Source of the DNA: Caulobacter sp. | Lineage (GTDB): Bacteria > Pseudomonadota > Alphaproteobacteria > Caulobacterales > Caulobacteraceae | Length of the DNA stretch: 64,000 bases | Direction: 5' to 3' | Assembly (NCBI GenBank): GCA_030678995.1 | Contig: JAUXTQ010000026.1 | Coordinates: 1-64,000, forward strand | In this document: positions 29,381 to 37,632 of the stretch, piece after piece | How positions within the stretch are numbered: position 1 is the first letter of the stretch | How the letters are laid out: the number at the start of each line of letters is the position of its first letter | Program-made: the position numbers and the translations under genes | Notes under the pieces: generated by a model | Seen by the model: only the letters and a program-made list of their open reading frames with translations | The model's database searches: none | What the model was told of the DNA's origin: nothing

Positions 29381-29908
29381 TCAGTCCCCCTCACGCTTCC
29401 GCCGCGCCCCGCCGTTGGCTTCCCGCGCCTTGACCGTCTCCCAGTAGGCTGGGCCCTCGTCGGGCTTGAACATGGTCCGGGGCAGGCCCTCGCGGGTGGC
29501 CACGGCGAAGACGTTGCTGGCCGGGTGGTAGATCAGCCGGTCGCCGTTGGCCCGGGTGATCACCTGGGACCCCTTCGGCGGCTTGTTGACGAAAGCGTGC
29601 GCCCTGGCCACGAAGGCCTCCACCGTCGTCGCCCCGAAGGCCGCGCCGTTGCGCTTGAAGGCCCGCTCGGCGTTCTGCTGCGATGTGAAGCGGCGGTTGG
29701 ACGACCACTTCGGCCTGCCGTCGATCGTCTTCGCCGGGACGACCCGCGCCTGCGCCGCCTGTCGCGCGCCCGGCGCCGCCTGGTCCGCGCCGACAGGCGG
29801 AGCCGCGACCTGCGCCTGTTTCACCGGCACCGCCGAGGCGCCGCCATCGCAACCGGCCAGCAGCGCCGCCGCCGCCAGAACCGGCCAAGCCCTGTTAAAC
29901 CCCACCAT
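29381..29908 (-). CDS. Small lipoprotein with a contact-dependent-toxin-like (BECR nuclease-like) C-terminal domain
   Basis: 175 residues from the ATG at 29908, chosen because GGGGG sits 6 bases upstream; an ATG four codons earlier is possible. The N-terminus MVGFNRAWPVLAAAALLAGC is a lipoprotein signal. The rest reads like the C-terminal toxin module of CdiA or Rhs proteins of the BECR (barnase/EndoU/colicin/RelE-like) group: AERAFKRNGAAFGATTVEAF, then ANGDRLIYHPASNVFAV, then GLPRTMFKPDEGPAYWE. No delivery stalk, immunity gene or pre-toxin domain is seen. It is divergent from coaBC. Domain resemblance is from remembered family patterns and needs a profile search. Confidence 0.6.
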   Translation of the reverse strand: MVGFNRAWPVLAAAALLAGCDGGASAVPVKQAQVAAPPVGADQAAPGARQAAQARVVPAKTIDGRPKWSSNRRFTSQQNAERAFKRNGAAFGATTVEAFVARAHAFVNKPPKGSQVITRANGDRLIYHPASNVFAVATREGLPRTMFKPDEGPAYWETVKAREANGGARRKREGD

Positions 29909-29995
29909 GCCAACCCCCATGTTTCAATCTAAGAGCGCATAACGAACAAACTAAGAACACGGGTTTCGCATTTGGTCAAGCGCCTCCGTCGTCGT

Positions 29996-31231
29996 ATGCA
30001 GCGACAGGATTTCACGGCCCTGACGGGGACAGACTTGAGCGAGCGGCGGGTTCTCCTGATCGTCGGCGGCGGCATCGCCGCCTACAAGGCGCTTGAGCTG
30101 ACGCGCCTGCTGCGCAAGGCCGGCGTGGCCGTGCGGCCGATCCTCACCGAGGCCGGCGCGCGGTTCGTCACGCCGCTATCCCTGTCCGCCCTGGCCGAGG
30201 ACAAGGTCCATGGCGAGCTGTTCTCCCTCACCGACGAGGCGGAGATGGGCCATATAGAGCTCAGCCGCTCGGCCGACCTGGTGGTCGTGGCCCCCGCGAC
30301 GGCCGACCTGATGGCTAAGGCCGCGCATGGCCTGGCGGGCGACCTCGCCTCCACGACCCTGCTGGCCACTGACAAGCCGGTGCTGATGGCCCCGGCGATG
30401 AACGTGCGCATGTGGGAGCACCCCGCGACGAAACGAAACCTCGCCACGCTCAAGGGCGACGGCGTCTCGTTCGTCGGGCCTGACGAGGGCGCCATGGCCT
30501 GCGGCGAGTTCGGCTTTGGCCGGATGGCGGAGCCGGAGGCGATCTTCAACGCGATCATGGGCCTGCTGGAGGGGCCCGCCGCCCGCCCTTTAGCCGGTAG
30601 ACATGTGCTGGTGACCGCCGGCCCCACGGCCGAGGCGCTCGATCCCGTGCGACTGCTGACCAACCGTTCCAGCGGCCGCCAGGGCTACGCCATCGCCGGC
30701 GCCCTGGCCGCCCTGGGCGCGCGGGTCACCCTGGTGTCCGGTCCGGTGGCCCTGGCGACCCCCGCCGGCGTGACCCGCGTCGATGTGGAATCCGCCCGCG
30801 ACATGCTGGCCGCCAGCCAGGCGGCGCTGCCGGCCGACGCGGCGGTCTGTGTCGCGGCCGTGGCCGACTGGCGCCCGGACGAGGCCTTCGGCGTCAAGCT
30901 GAAGAAGGGCAAGGACGGCCCGCCGACCCTGACCCTGGTGGAGAACCCTGACATTCTGGCGACCCTGTCGGCGGCCGGCCCTTCGCGGCCGAAACTGGTG
31001 GTGGGTTTCGCCGCCGAGACCAACGACGTGGAGAAGCACGCCCGGGCCAAGCTGGCGCGCAAGGGCTGCGACTGGATCATCGCCAACGACGTCACCCAGC
31101 CGGGCGTCATGGGCGGCGAGGAAAACGCGGTGCTGCTGATCACCAGCAAGGGCGTCGAACGCTGGGACCGCGCCCACAAGGACCAGGTGGCGGCCGATCT
31201 CGCCGCCCGTATCGCGACGGCTCTGACGTGA
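29996..31231 (+). CDS. coaBC: Bifunctional phosphopantothenoylcysteine decarboxylase/phosphopantothenate--cysteine ligase
   Basis: About 411 residues from ATG 29996 (an upstream TTG at 29972 and a later TTG are alternatives). The CoaC half has the active-site histidine in [12 protein letters not shown], the PAMN-type motif [12 protein letters not shown] and the cysteine in [12 protein letters not shown]. The CoaB half has [15 protein letters not shown] and the [12 protein letters not shown] motif. It makes 4'-phosphopantetheine from phosphopantothenate for CoA. Its stop overlaps the dut start in GTGA. Confidence 0.95.
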   Translation: MQRQDFTALTGTDLSERRVLLIVGGGIAAYKALELTRLLRKAGVAVRPILTEAGARFVTPLSLSALAEDKVHGELFSLTDEAEMGHIELSRSADLVVVAPATADLMAKAAHGLAGDLASTTLLATDKPVLMAPAMNVRMWEHPATKRNLATLKGDGVSFVGPDEGAMACGEFGFGRMAEPEAIFNAIMGLLEGPAARPLAGRHVLVTAGPTAEALDPVRLLTNRSSGRQGYAIAGALAALGARVTLVSGPVALATPAGVTRVDVESARDMLAASQAALPADAAVCVAAVADWRPDEAFGVKLKKGKDGPPTLTLVENPDILATLSAAGPSRPKLVVGFAAETNDVEKHARAKLARKGCDWIIANDVTQPGVMGGEENAVLLITSKGVERWDRAHKDQVAADLAARIATALT

Positions 31232-31683
31232 CCCCGACCATCCCCATCGTCCAGCTGCCCCACGCGCAGGGCCTGCCCCTGCCGGCCTACGAGACCCCGC
31301 TGGCGGCCGGCATGGATCTGCGCGCGGCGGTTGGCGAGCACGAGCCCCTGACGCTGCAGCCGATGGCCCGGGCAATGGTCCCGACCGGGCTGACGTTCGC
31401 GGTGCCGGCCGGGTTCGAGGCCCAGGTGCGGCCGCGCTCGGGTCTGGCGGCCAAGGCGGGGGTCACCTGCCTCAACACGCCGGGGACCATCGACGCCGAC
31501 TATCGCGGCGAGGTGAAGGTGATCCTGATCAATCTGGGGGAAGAGGACTTCGTCATCCGCCGGGGCGACCGTATCGCCCAGCTGGTCATCGCACCCGTGG
31601 CGAGCGCGTCATGGCGGGAGGTGACGAGCCTGGACGAGACGGCGCGGGGCGCCGGCGGGTTCGGCTCAACCGGCGCGGCCTAG
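31228..31683 (+). CDS. dut: Deoxyuridine 5'-triphosphate nucleotidohydrolase
   Basis: 151 residues, a trimeric-type dUTPase that hydrolyses dUTP to dUMP, keeping uracil out of DNA. All five motifs are visible: [33 protein letters not shown] and GAGGFGSTG at the C-terminus. The GTG start at 31228 overlaps the coaBC stop (GTGA), and coaBC-dut pairing is common in alphaproteobacteria. Its TAG overlaps the TAG of a small convergent reading frame on the minus strand. Confidence 0.96.
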   Translation: MTPTIPIVQLPHAQGLPLPAYETPLAAGMDLRAAVGEHEPLTLQPMARAMVPTGLTFAVPAGFEAQVRPRSGLAAKAGVTCLNTPGTIDADYRGEVKVILINLGEEDFVIRRGDRIAQLVIAPVASASWREVTSLDETARGAGGFGSTGAA

Positions 31684-31796
31684 GCGGGAATGCCGTGCAG
31701 ACCCACGTAACCCAGGAACCCGGTGGCAAAGCTCAGGGCCGCGATCCACAGGAACGGCTTGAGCACATCGTAGGGGTGATCGACTGCGGCGCGCAT
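31680..31796 (-). CDS. Possible 38-residue single-span membrane protein
   Basis: The frame runs from ATG at 31796 to TAG at 31680-31682. The product starts [14 protein letters not shown], continues with one hydrophobic segment ([20 protein letters not shown]) and ends HGIPA. The composition looks like a real bitopic micro-protein. Its stop overlaps the dut stop (shared ctag), the same arrangement as parE/mutS in this window. AAGG lies about 13 bases upstream of the ATG, only a fair ribosome binding site. No family recognised; conservation in relatives would decide. Confidence 0.45.
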   Translation of the reverse strand: MRAAVDHPYDVLKPFLWIAALSFATGFLGYVGLHGIPA

Positions 31797-31888
31797 GACG
31801 CTTTCTGGTCCTTGTATGGGCCGGGCATTCAACGCTTGAACACATCGGCGCCCCCTTGGTTGCAGGCGTCGTCTGAACAGATGATGAC

Positions 31889-33139
31889 GTGATTCGCCTG
31901 ACAGTCGACCTTGCCGCGAGGGAAGTCGCTCGCCAGTTGAATCAAACGGGTGGCCGGCTGTTCATCCCGGGAGCCGCCAGCGAGCCCCTGGCGCTGTTCG
32001 AAGCCTACCGCCGGGAGCCCGGCCTGGCCGCCGGCCTGACCTTCGTCAGCGCCCATGTGCCGGGCATCAACCGCACGGACTGGGCCAGTTTGCACGAGAC
32101 CGCGCGGGCCGAGGGGACGTTCGTCTCGGCCGACTGGCGGGCCAGCTTCGAGGCCGGGCGGTTCGCCTTCCGGCCCCTGACCTGGTTTCAGACCTTCCGC
32201 TGGCTGGGCGAGACCCCTCTGGACGCGGCCATCGTCCAGGTCAGCGAGCCGGACGCGGACGGCAATGTTTCGCTGGGGATCGCCAGCGACCTGGCGCCGG
32301 CGGTGCTGGCGCGGGACGTGTACAAGGTGGCGCTGATCAATCCGGCCATGCCGAGGGTGCGGGGGGCGGTCTATCCGCTGGCCGGCTTCGATCTGGTCGC
32401 CGACGCGTCGCACGATCTGCTGACCTACGCTGCCGGAACGCTCGATCCGGCCTTCGACGCCATCAAACGCCATCTGCAGGGCCTGATCCCGGCGGGCGCC
32501 AGTGTGCAGTTCGGGGTCGGCAAGGCGGGGGTCGCGGCCCTGGCGGCGCTGGAGGGCATGAAGGGGCTGCGCATCCATTCGGGGATGGTCACCGATCCCC
32601 TGCTGCCGGTGCTGGACTCCGGGGCCCTGACCGAGGTGGTCACCGGCCTCGCGGCGGGAAGCCGCGCCCTCTACGACCGCTGCGGCGAGGACGCCCGGAT
32701 CCGGTTCGAGCCGTCCGGCTTTACCCACGACATTCGGGTGCTGGCGGCGATCCCCCGGCTGGTGGCGGTCAATTCGGCGATCGAGATCGACCTGTTCGGC
32801 CAGGCCAATGCGGAATTCCAGGACGGCCGGCAGATTTCCGGGGTCGGCGGACTGACCGACTTCCTGCGCGGAGCGCGGCTGTCTGACGGCGGCCTGCCGA
32901 TCCTGGCGCTGCCGGCCAGCGCCCGACGCGGAGAGATCAGCCGCATCGTGCCCCGGTTGCCGCCGCTGGCGGTGTCCGTGCCGCGGGCCGACGTGGGGCT
33001 GGTGATCACCGAGCACGGGGTGGCCGACCTGCGCGGCCTGACGCTGGACGCACGGGCCGAGGCGCTGATCGGGGTGGCTGATCCGGGACATCGGGACCGG
33101 CTGGCGGATGCGTGGGCGGAGATGCGGCGGGGGCTTTAG
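31889..33139 (+). CDS. Acetyl-CoA hydrolase/CoA-transferase family protein
   Basis: 416 residues starting at GTG 31889. The C-terminal half contains the family active-site glutamate motif VNSAIEIDLFGQANAE and the downstream ISGVGGLTDFLRGA, typical of the acetyl-CoA hydrolase / 4-hydroxybutyrate CoA-transferase family. Such enzymes move CoA between acetate and other acyl groups through a glutamyl-CoA intermediate. The protein is a little shorter than the usual 430-500 residues. The true acyl substrate is unknown. Repeat B4 follows. Confidence 0.85.
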   Translation: MIRLTVDLAAREVARQLNQTGGRLFIPGAASEPLALFEAYRREPGLAAGLTFVSAHVPGINRTDWASLHETARAEGTFVSADWRASFEAGRFAFRPLTWFQTFRWLGETPLDAAIVQVSEPDADGNVSLGIASDLAPAVLARDVYKVALINPAMPRVRGAVYPLAGFDLVADASHDLLTYAAGTLDPAFDAIKRHLQGLIPAGASVQFGVGKAGVAALAALEGMKGLRIHSGMVTDPLLPVLDSGALTEVVTGLAAGSRALYDRCGEDARIRFEPSGFTHDIRVLAAIPRLVAVNSAIEIDLFGQANAEFQDGRQISGVGGLTDFLRGARLSDGGLPILALPASARRGEISRIVPRLPPLAVSVPRADVGLVITEHGVADLRGLTLDARAEALIGVADPGHRDRLADAWAEMRRGL

Positions 33140-33161
33140 GCCGCGACTCCAGGGTTCCGGG

Positions 33162-33313
33162 TGCTGATACGCCCTGAAGGCCTTGATGGAATGATGCGCT
33201 CCGGTCGGCGTCCTTGGTCAAGGACGACCCTTCGGGTCGCCGCTCCGCGGCCGCCGAAGGCGGTCCTTGAGCAAGGTCCCCGCCGGAGGAAAACTGGCCG
33301 TCAAGCCATCAGG
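33162..33313 (+). repeat. Dispersed repeat family B, copy B4
   Basis: Starts gctgatacgccctgaaggcc and ends gccgtcaagccatcagg. The right end matches B1 (inverted) particularly well (ctggccgtcaa in B4 against ttgacggccag in B1), suggesting two subtypes. It lies between the convergent acetyl-CoA hydrolase and mobA genes and overlaps the last bases of mobA. Confidence 0.75.
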
Positions 33314-33872
33314 GCAGGTCCGCCTTCGCATTGATATTCGCGAACGTCGCCCCGTCCTCAAAGCGCACGGCCACCGCCCCGACATCGCCCAGGAACGTCC
33401 GCACCGCCGGATGGCCCCGGGCCAGCTCCGACTCCAGCGAGGCCAGCAGGTCGATGCTCCACAGGGCGCACAGGGGGTAGGGACCCTCTGCCGTTTCCAC
33501 GAACGCGGCGAAAGCCTCACCGCCCGCGGCGATCAGCCGGGCGACCATGTCGGGTGGGGCGTGGGGCGTGTCGCAGGGCAGGGTGGCCAGATGCGTCGCC
33601 CCCAGGCCGCTGGCCCAGCGCAGCCCGGCGGCTAGGCCCGCCAGAGGCCCGTCGGGATGCGCGGGATCGTCGGCCAGCACCACTATGTTCAGACCTTGTG
33701 CGAGGGCTTCGGCCCCCGACCCGGCCGCGGCGCTGACCGCCAGGGCGGCGCAGTTCGGGCGAAGGGCGCCCAGCGCCCGCTCCAGCAGGGTCTGATCGCC
33801 GAGGCGCGCCACGGCCTTCTCGGACCCGAACCGGCGGGACTGTCCTCCGGCGAGAACCAGTCCGCAGATCAC
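33309..33872 (-). CDS. mobA: Molybdenum cofactor guanylyltransferase
   Basis: 187 residues from GTG 33872, which overlaps the stop of the FdhF-like gene (GTGA, 33869-33872). The nucleotidyltransferase start CGLVLAGGQSRRFGSEKA and the metal-binding region ATLPCDTPHAP fit MobA, which attaches GMP to molybdopterin to make the MGD form used by DMSO-reductase-family enzymes such as its operon partner. The open frame extends upstream antisense-like into the oxidoreductase, but the coupled GTG is the sensible start. Repeat B4 touches its 3' end. Confidence 0.9.
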   Translation of the reverse strand: MICGLVLAGGQSRRFGSEKAVARLGDQTLLERALGALRPNCAALAVSAAAGSGAEALAQGLNIVVLADDPAHPDGPLAGLAAGLRWASGLGATHLATLPCDTPHAPPDMVARLIAAGGEAFAAFVETAEGPYPLCALWSIDLLASLESELARGHPAVRTFLGDVGAVAVRFEDGATFANINAKADLP

Positions 33873-36136
33873 CGCGCGACCGCCAGCCGCACGGGCATGG
33901 CCTTGTAGGCCGGCGTGCCGCTTTTCAGGTCGCGCTCGCCGAGGGCCAGCAGCGGATTGGCCTCGGGATAATAGGCGGCCAGACATCCGCGCGGCAGGTC
34001 TCGAGCCACCACGGTGAATCCGCGCACGGCGCGGTCCTCGCCGTCGTCGGCGAAGGCGGCGGTGATATCGACGCGGTCGCCGTCGGCCAGCCCCCGCGCG
34101 GCGAGGTCGTCCGGATGGGCGAAGACTACGTCCCGGCGGCCCTTCACACCGCGGTAGCGGTCGTTCAGGCCGTAGACGGTGGTGTTGTACTGGTCGTGGC
34201 TCCTGACGGTGGTCAGGACCAGCACATCCGGGTCGCCCCGACGGTTGTCGGTCTGGCCGGGATCGTCGTGGCGGAACGGGATCAGGTCGGCCTTGCCGCT
34301 GGCGGTGAGCCACACCCGCTCCGACGACGGAACGGGCAGGCGAAAGCCGCCCGGCTCGAGGATGCGCTGGTTGTAGCCGGCGAAGTCGTCGGGAAAGGTC
34401 GCCTCGATGCCGTCGCGGATCCGGCTGTAGTCAGCGGCCAGGCCCATCCAATCGATGCCGCTGTCCGACCCAAGCGTTGCGCGGGCGATGGCCGCGACGA
34501 TCCAGGGCTCCGACCGCAGATGCTCCGAGGCCGGAGGGTTCAGGCCGCGCGAGGCGTGGACCATCGACATCGAATCCTCGACCGTCACCGCCTGGCGCCC
34601 GCCGGCCTGGACGTCGATCTCGGTGCGGCCCAGGCAGGGCAGGATGTAGCTCTCCTTTCCCGCCAGCAGGTGGGTGCGGTTGAGCTTGGTGGCGATGTGG
34701 ACGGTAAGGTCCTGACTTTCCAGCGCCGGGAAGGTCAGGGCCGGGTCCGGGGCGGCCACGGCGAAGTTGCCGCCAAGGCCGATGAACACCTTGGCCGTCC
34801 CCGCCCGCATGGCCTCGATGGCCTCGACCACCGTGTGGCCGTGTCGGCGCGGCGGAGTGAAGGCGAAGGCTTTGCCGAGAGCCGCCAGGAACTCATCCGA
34901 CGGCTTCTCCGTCAGGCCGACGCTGCGAGCGCCCTGGACGTTGGAATGGCCGCGCAGGGGACAGATTCCGGCGCCCGGCCGGCCTATGTGGCCGCCAAGC
35001 AGCAGCAGGTTGGCCAGCTGCTGCACGGCGCTGGATGACGAGCGGTGCTGGGTGATGCCCATGCCGTAGCAGAGGATGACAGCCTTGCTGCGGGCGAAGA
35101 TGGCCGCGGCCTCTTCGATCTCCGCGCGGGTCAGGCCGCTCTCGGCTTCGAGCTCGGGCCAGTCGCGGGCGGCAAGATGGGCGGCCAGGGTCGCGAAGCC
35201 TGCCGTGTGCTGATCGACGAAGTCACGGTCGATATGGCCGCCGGCGACCAGGACCTTCATCATCCCTTCGCAGACTGCCGCGTCGCCGCCGATGCGCGGC
35301 TGGTAGTAGCGGTGGGCGATGTCCGTCCCGCCGAGGGTGGCCATCTCCACCGGGTCCTGGGGCGAGGTGAACTTCTCCAGCGCCCGTTCCTTCAGCGGAT
35401 TGAACACCACGATCGGCGCCCCCCGCCGGGCGGCGTCGCGCAGCGTGCCCATCATCCTGGGATGGTTGGTGCCCGGATTGTGGCCGAAGCTGAAGATTGC
35501 GTCGCAGAGGTCGAAGTCCTCCAGCGTCACCGAGCCCTTGCCCAGGCCCAGCTGCTCGGCGAGGCCGACGCTGGTCGGCTCGTGGCACATGTTCGAGCAG
35601 TCGGGGAAATTGTTGGTGCCGAACTTGCGGCCCAGCAGCTGGAACAGGAAGGCGGCCTCGTTGGAGGCCCGGCCGGAAGCGTAGAACTCGGCCAGGTCGG
35701 GGTCGGGCAGGGCGGCCAGCACGGCGCCGGTGCGGGCGATGGCCTCGTCCCAGCTGGTGCGGACGTAGGTGTCGGTGGCGCGGTCGTAGCGCATCGGCTC
35801 GGACAGCCGCCCGAGGTCCTCCAGCGCGTGGTCGCTCCAGGTCTTCAGCTCACGGACAGTTTGAGCGCCCACCGCTTCGGGCGTGGCGCGCCTGGTCGTG
35901 GCCTCCCAGGCCACGGCCTTGGCCCCGTTCTCGCAGAATTCGAACGACGAGGTGTGTTTCGGGTCCGGCCAGGCGCAGCCTGGGCAGTCGAAGCCGTCCG
36001 GTTGGTTGGCCGACAGCAGGGTCTTGCCGCCCTGCAGCACCGTCTCCTGGTCGGCCAGGGCGCCGGCCACCGAGCGCAGGGCGCCCCAGCCGCCGGCCGG
36101 CTTGCGGTAGTCGCTGACGCCTTTCGCCCGGCTCAC
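33869..36136 (-). CDS. FdhF/YdeP-type molybdopterin oxidoreductase
   Basis: About 755 residues from GTG 36136, overlapping the fdhD stop (GTGA). The N-terminal cysteine pair region DGFDCPGCAWPDP is characteristic of the YdeP branch, which differs from the classical four-cysteine [4Fe-4S] motif of formate dehydrogenases. Cofactor-binding segments such as FSFGHNPGTNHPRMMG, YGMGITQHRSSS and GRPGAGICPLRGHSNVQG are clear. It should bind bis-MGD in the cytoplasm; family members are linked to acid resistance or formate oxidation, but the substrate here is unknown. It is coupled to fdhD before it and mobA after it. Confidence 0.9.
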   Translation of the reverse strand: MSRAKGVSDYRKPAGGWGALRSVAGALADQETVLQGGKTLLSANQPDGFDCPGCAWPDPKHTSSFEFCENGAKAVAWEATTRRATPEAVGAQTVRELKTWSDHALEDLGRLSEPMRYDRATDTYVRTSWDEAIARTGAVLAALPDPDLAEFYASGRASNEAAFLFQLLGRKFGTNNFPDCSNMCHEPTSVGLAEQLGLGKGSVTLEDFDLCDAIFSFGHNPGTNHPRMMGTLRDAARRGAPIVVFNPLKERALEKFTSPQDPVEMATLGGTDIAHRYYQPRIGGDAAVCEGMMKVLVAGGHIDRDFVDQHTAGFATLAAHLAARDWPELEAESGLTRAEIEEAAAIFARSKAVILCYGMGITQHRSSSSAVQQLANLLLLGGHIGRPGAGICPLRGHSNVQGARSVGLTEKPSDEFLAALGKAFAFTPPRRHGHTVVEAIEAMRAGTAKVFIGLGGNFAVAAPDPALTFPALESQDLTVHIATKLNRTHLLAGKESYILPCLGRTEIDVQAGGRQAVTVEDSMSMVHASRGLNPPASEHLRSEPWIVAAIARATLGSDSGIDWMGLAADYSRIRDGIEATFPDDFAGYNQRILEPGGFRLPVPSSERVWLTASGKADLIPFRHDDPGQTDNRRGDPDVLVLTTVRSHDQYNTTVYGLNDRYRGVKGRRDVVFAHPDDLAARGLADGDRVDITAAFADDGEDRAVRGFTVVARDLPRGCLAAYYPEANPLLALGERDLKSGTPAYKAMPVRLAVAR

Positions 36137-36945
36137 GGGGCGATCCTCTCGGGCCGGGTGAACACCGTGCAGCCGTCGGCGCGGGCCAGGGCGACCAGGG
36201 TCATGCCGCACTCCTCGGCCTTGCGGATAGCCAGGGCCGTGGGGGCGGAGATGGCCACCATCAACGGGAAGCCGGCCACGGCGGCCTTCTCGACCATCTC
36301 GTAGGAGCAGCGGCTGGTGATCACGGCGAAGCCCGCCGCCGCGTCAAATCCGTTGCGCGCCGCCCCGCCGATCAGCTTGTCCAGGGCGTTGTGGCGGCCG
36401 ACGTCCTCACGGACAAGCCACAGGTCGCCATCGACATCAGCGAAGGCGGCGGCGTGCATGGCTCCTGTCAGGCGACCCAGGGTCTGCCGGGTTTCCAAAG
36501 CGTCGATGGCGGCTTCGATGGCGTTGCGGGAGACCACCTCGCCATCGCCCAGCGGCGACAGGGGCCGCACCGCCTGGGCCAGCCGGGTCACCCCGCACAG
36601 GCCGCAGCTGGAACGTCCCTCCATCGACCGCGACCGCGCGTTGGCGCGACCCTTGCGGCCTTCCGCGGTCAGGCGGATGTCGACCCGCAACCCCTCGTCG
36701 AGGCTTTCGATGGTCACGTCCGTGATGTCCGCCCGGCCGGCAATTCGCTCCGACAGGGTGAAGCCGACCGCGAGGTCCTCGACGTCCGAGGGTGTCGCCA
36801 TCAGCACCACATGGGGGCAGCCGTCGTAGAGCAGTCCCACCGGCGCCTCGTCGGCCAGCGGCCGCTCGATGGCCGTGTCGCCGCTGACGCCACGCCGCCA
36901 CTGTCGGGCGGGGCGGGTTTCCACGGGATGCAGGCTGGCTTTCAT
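36133..36945 (-). CDS. fdhD: Formate dehydrogenase accessory sulfurtransferase FdhD
   Basis: 270 residues. The CxxC loop appears as SSCGLCGVTRL (C-G-L-C), the site that carries persulfide sulfur from a cysteine desulfurase to the molybdenum cofactor. C-terminal ALDKLIGGAARNGFD and SRCSYEMVEKAA are family-typical. It is first in an operon with the FdhF/YdeP-type enzyme and mobA, all overlapping by four bases, so it probably sulfurates that enzyme's cofactor. ATG 36945 is followed by the expected variable N-terminus. Confidence 0.94.
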   Translation of the reverse strand: MKASLHPVETRPARQWRRGVSGDTAIERPLADEAPVGLLYDGCPHVVLMATPSDVEDLAVGFTLSERIAGRADITDVTIESLDEGLRVDIRLTAEGRKGRANARSRSMEGRSSCGLCGVTRLAQAVRPLSPLGDGEVVSRNAIEAAIDALETRQTLGRLTGAMHAAAFADVDGDLWLVREDVGRHNALDKLIGGAARNGFDAAAGFAVITSRCSYEMVEKAAVAGFPLMVAISAPTALAIRKAEECGMTLVALARADGCTVFTRPERIAP

Positions 36946-37020
36946 GGGCGGAGACTAACCCGGAAATTCGCCCCGGCGCCTGCCCAGATTTGATCGTGGA
37001 GCGGCGCCGGCCGCCGGGGA

Positions 37021-37503
37021 TCAGGAGGCCTTTGCCAGGCGCGGTGTCATCAGGGCGATGTGCTGTTCATTGAGGGCGCGCGTGTGGGTCTCGGCCACCG
37101 TGGTCAGCAGTCTGACGACGGTGCGCTCGGACGCCGCCGCCGGATCGAACGACGCCCTCCGGTCAAGCACCTCGAGGATGGCCGCGTCGGTCGCCGACAA
37201 CACTCTGGCGCACATGCTCCAGGCGCCGAACAGCCGCGCTTCGGAGGGCCCTTCGGCGAGAATGTTCACGTCGCGATGGCGCGGATCCCGGACGATGCTT
37301 CCGAACCGGCTGCGCACCGCCGAGACCGGGCCTTCCAGCGCCTGAACGAACCAGCCCCGGTGCGCGATCAACAATCCGGTGATCCCCTGGTTGGCGTTCT
37401 CGCGCACCGCCACGCGCAGGATGTCCTTCAGCGTCTCGTCCATATCGGGCACGACGTTGAGTGTGACGCGGCTGGCGTAGACGATCCGGTGGAGGGACTT
37501 CAT
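37021..37503 (-). CDS. BLUF-domain blue-light photoreceptor
   Basis: About 160 residues from the ATG at 37503, which has AAAAGG upstream; an ATG eight codons earlier (37527) is possible. The BLUF flavin pocket is intact: tyrosine in LHRIVYASR, asparagine in ENANQGITGLL, glutamine in WFVQALEG, and the GAWSMCAR strand carrying Trp and Met near the flavin. There is no attached EAL or other output domain, only about 50 extra residues at the C-terminus. Short BLUF proteins act through protein partners; none is adjacent. It lies between fdhD and a CoA-transferase, on the same strand as both. Confidence 0.92.
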   Translation of the reverse strand: MKSLHRIVYASRVTLNVVPDMDETLKDILRVAVRENANQGITGLLIAHRGWFVQALEGPVSAVRSRFGSIVRDPRHRDVNILAEGPSEARLFGAWSMCARVLSATDAAILEVLDRRASFDPAAASERTVVRLLTTVAETHTRALNEQHIALMTPRLAKAS

Positions 37504-37632
37504 CTGTTCGGCCTTTTCGCGGCCCATCGGGGCCCGCTCGGGAACCGCATCGGTAGCGAGGCGGCGATAAGCACACCCTAACGCGAAACGATTCCGGGCC
37601 GGGTGAGACGAACGGTCACAGCAGCCAGGCGT

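Noticed and set aside
33309..34313. Extended minus frame continuing upstream of mobA
   Set aside because: The upstream part is a shadow of the FdhF-like gene. The GTG overlapping that gene's stop gives a normal MobA length.
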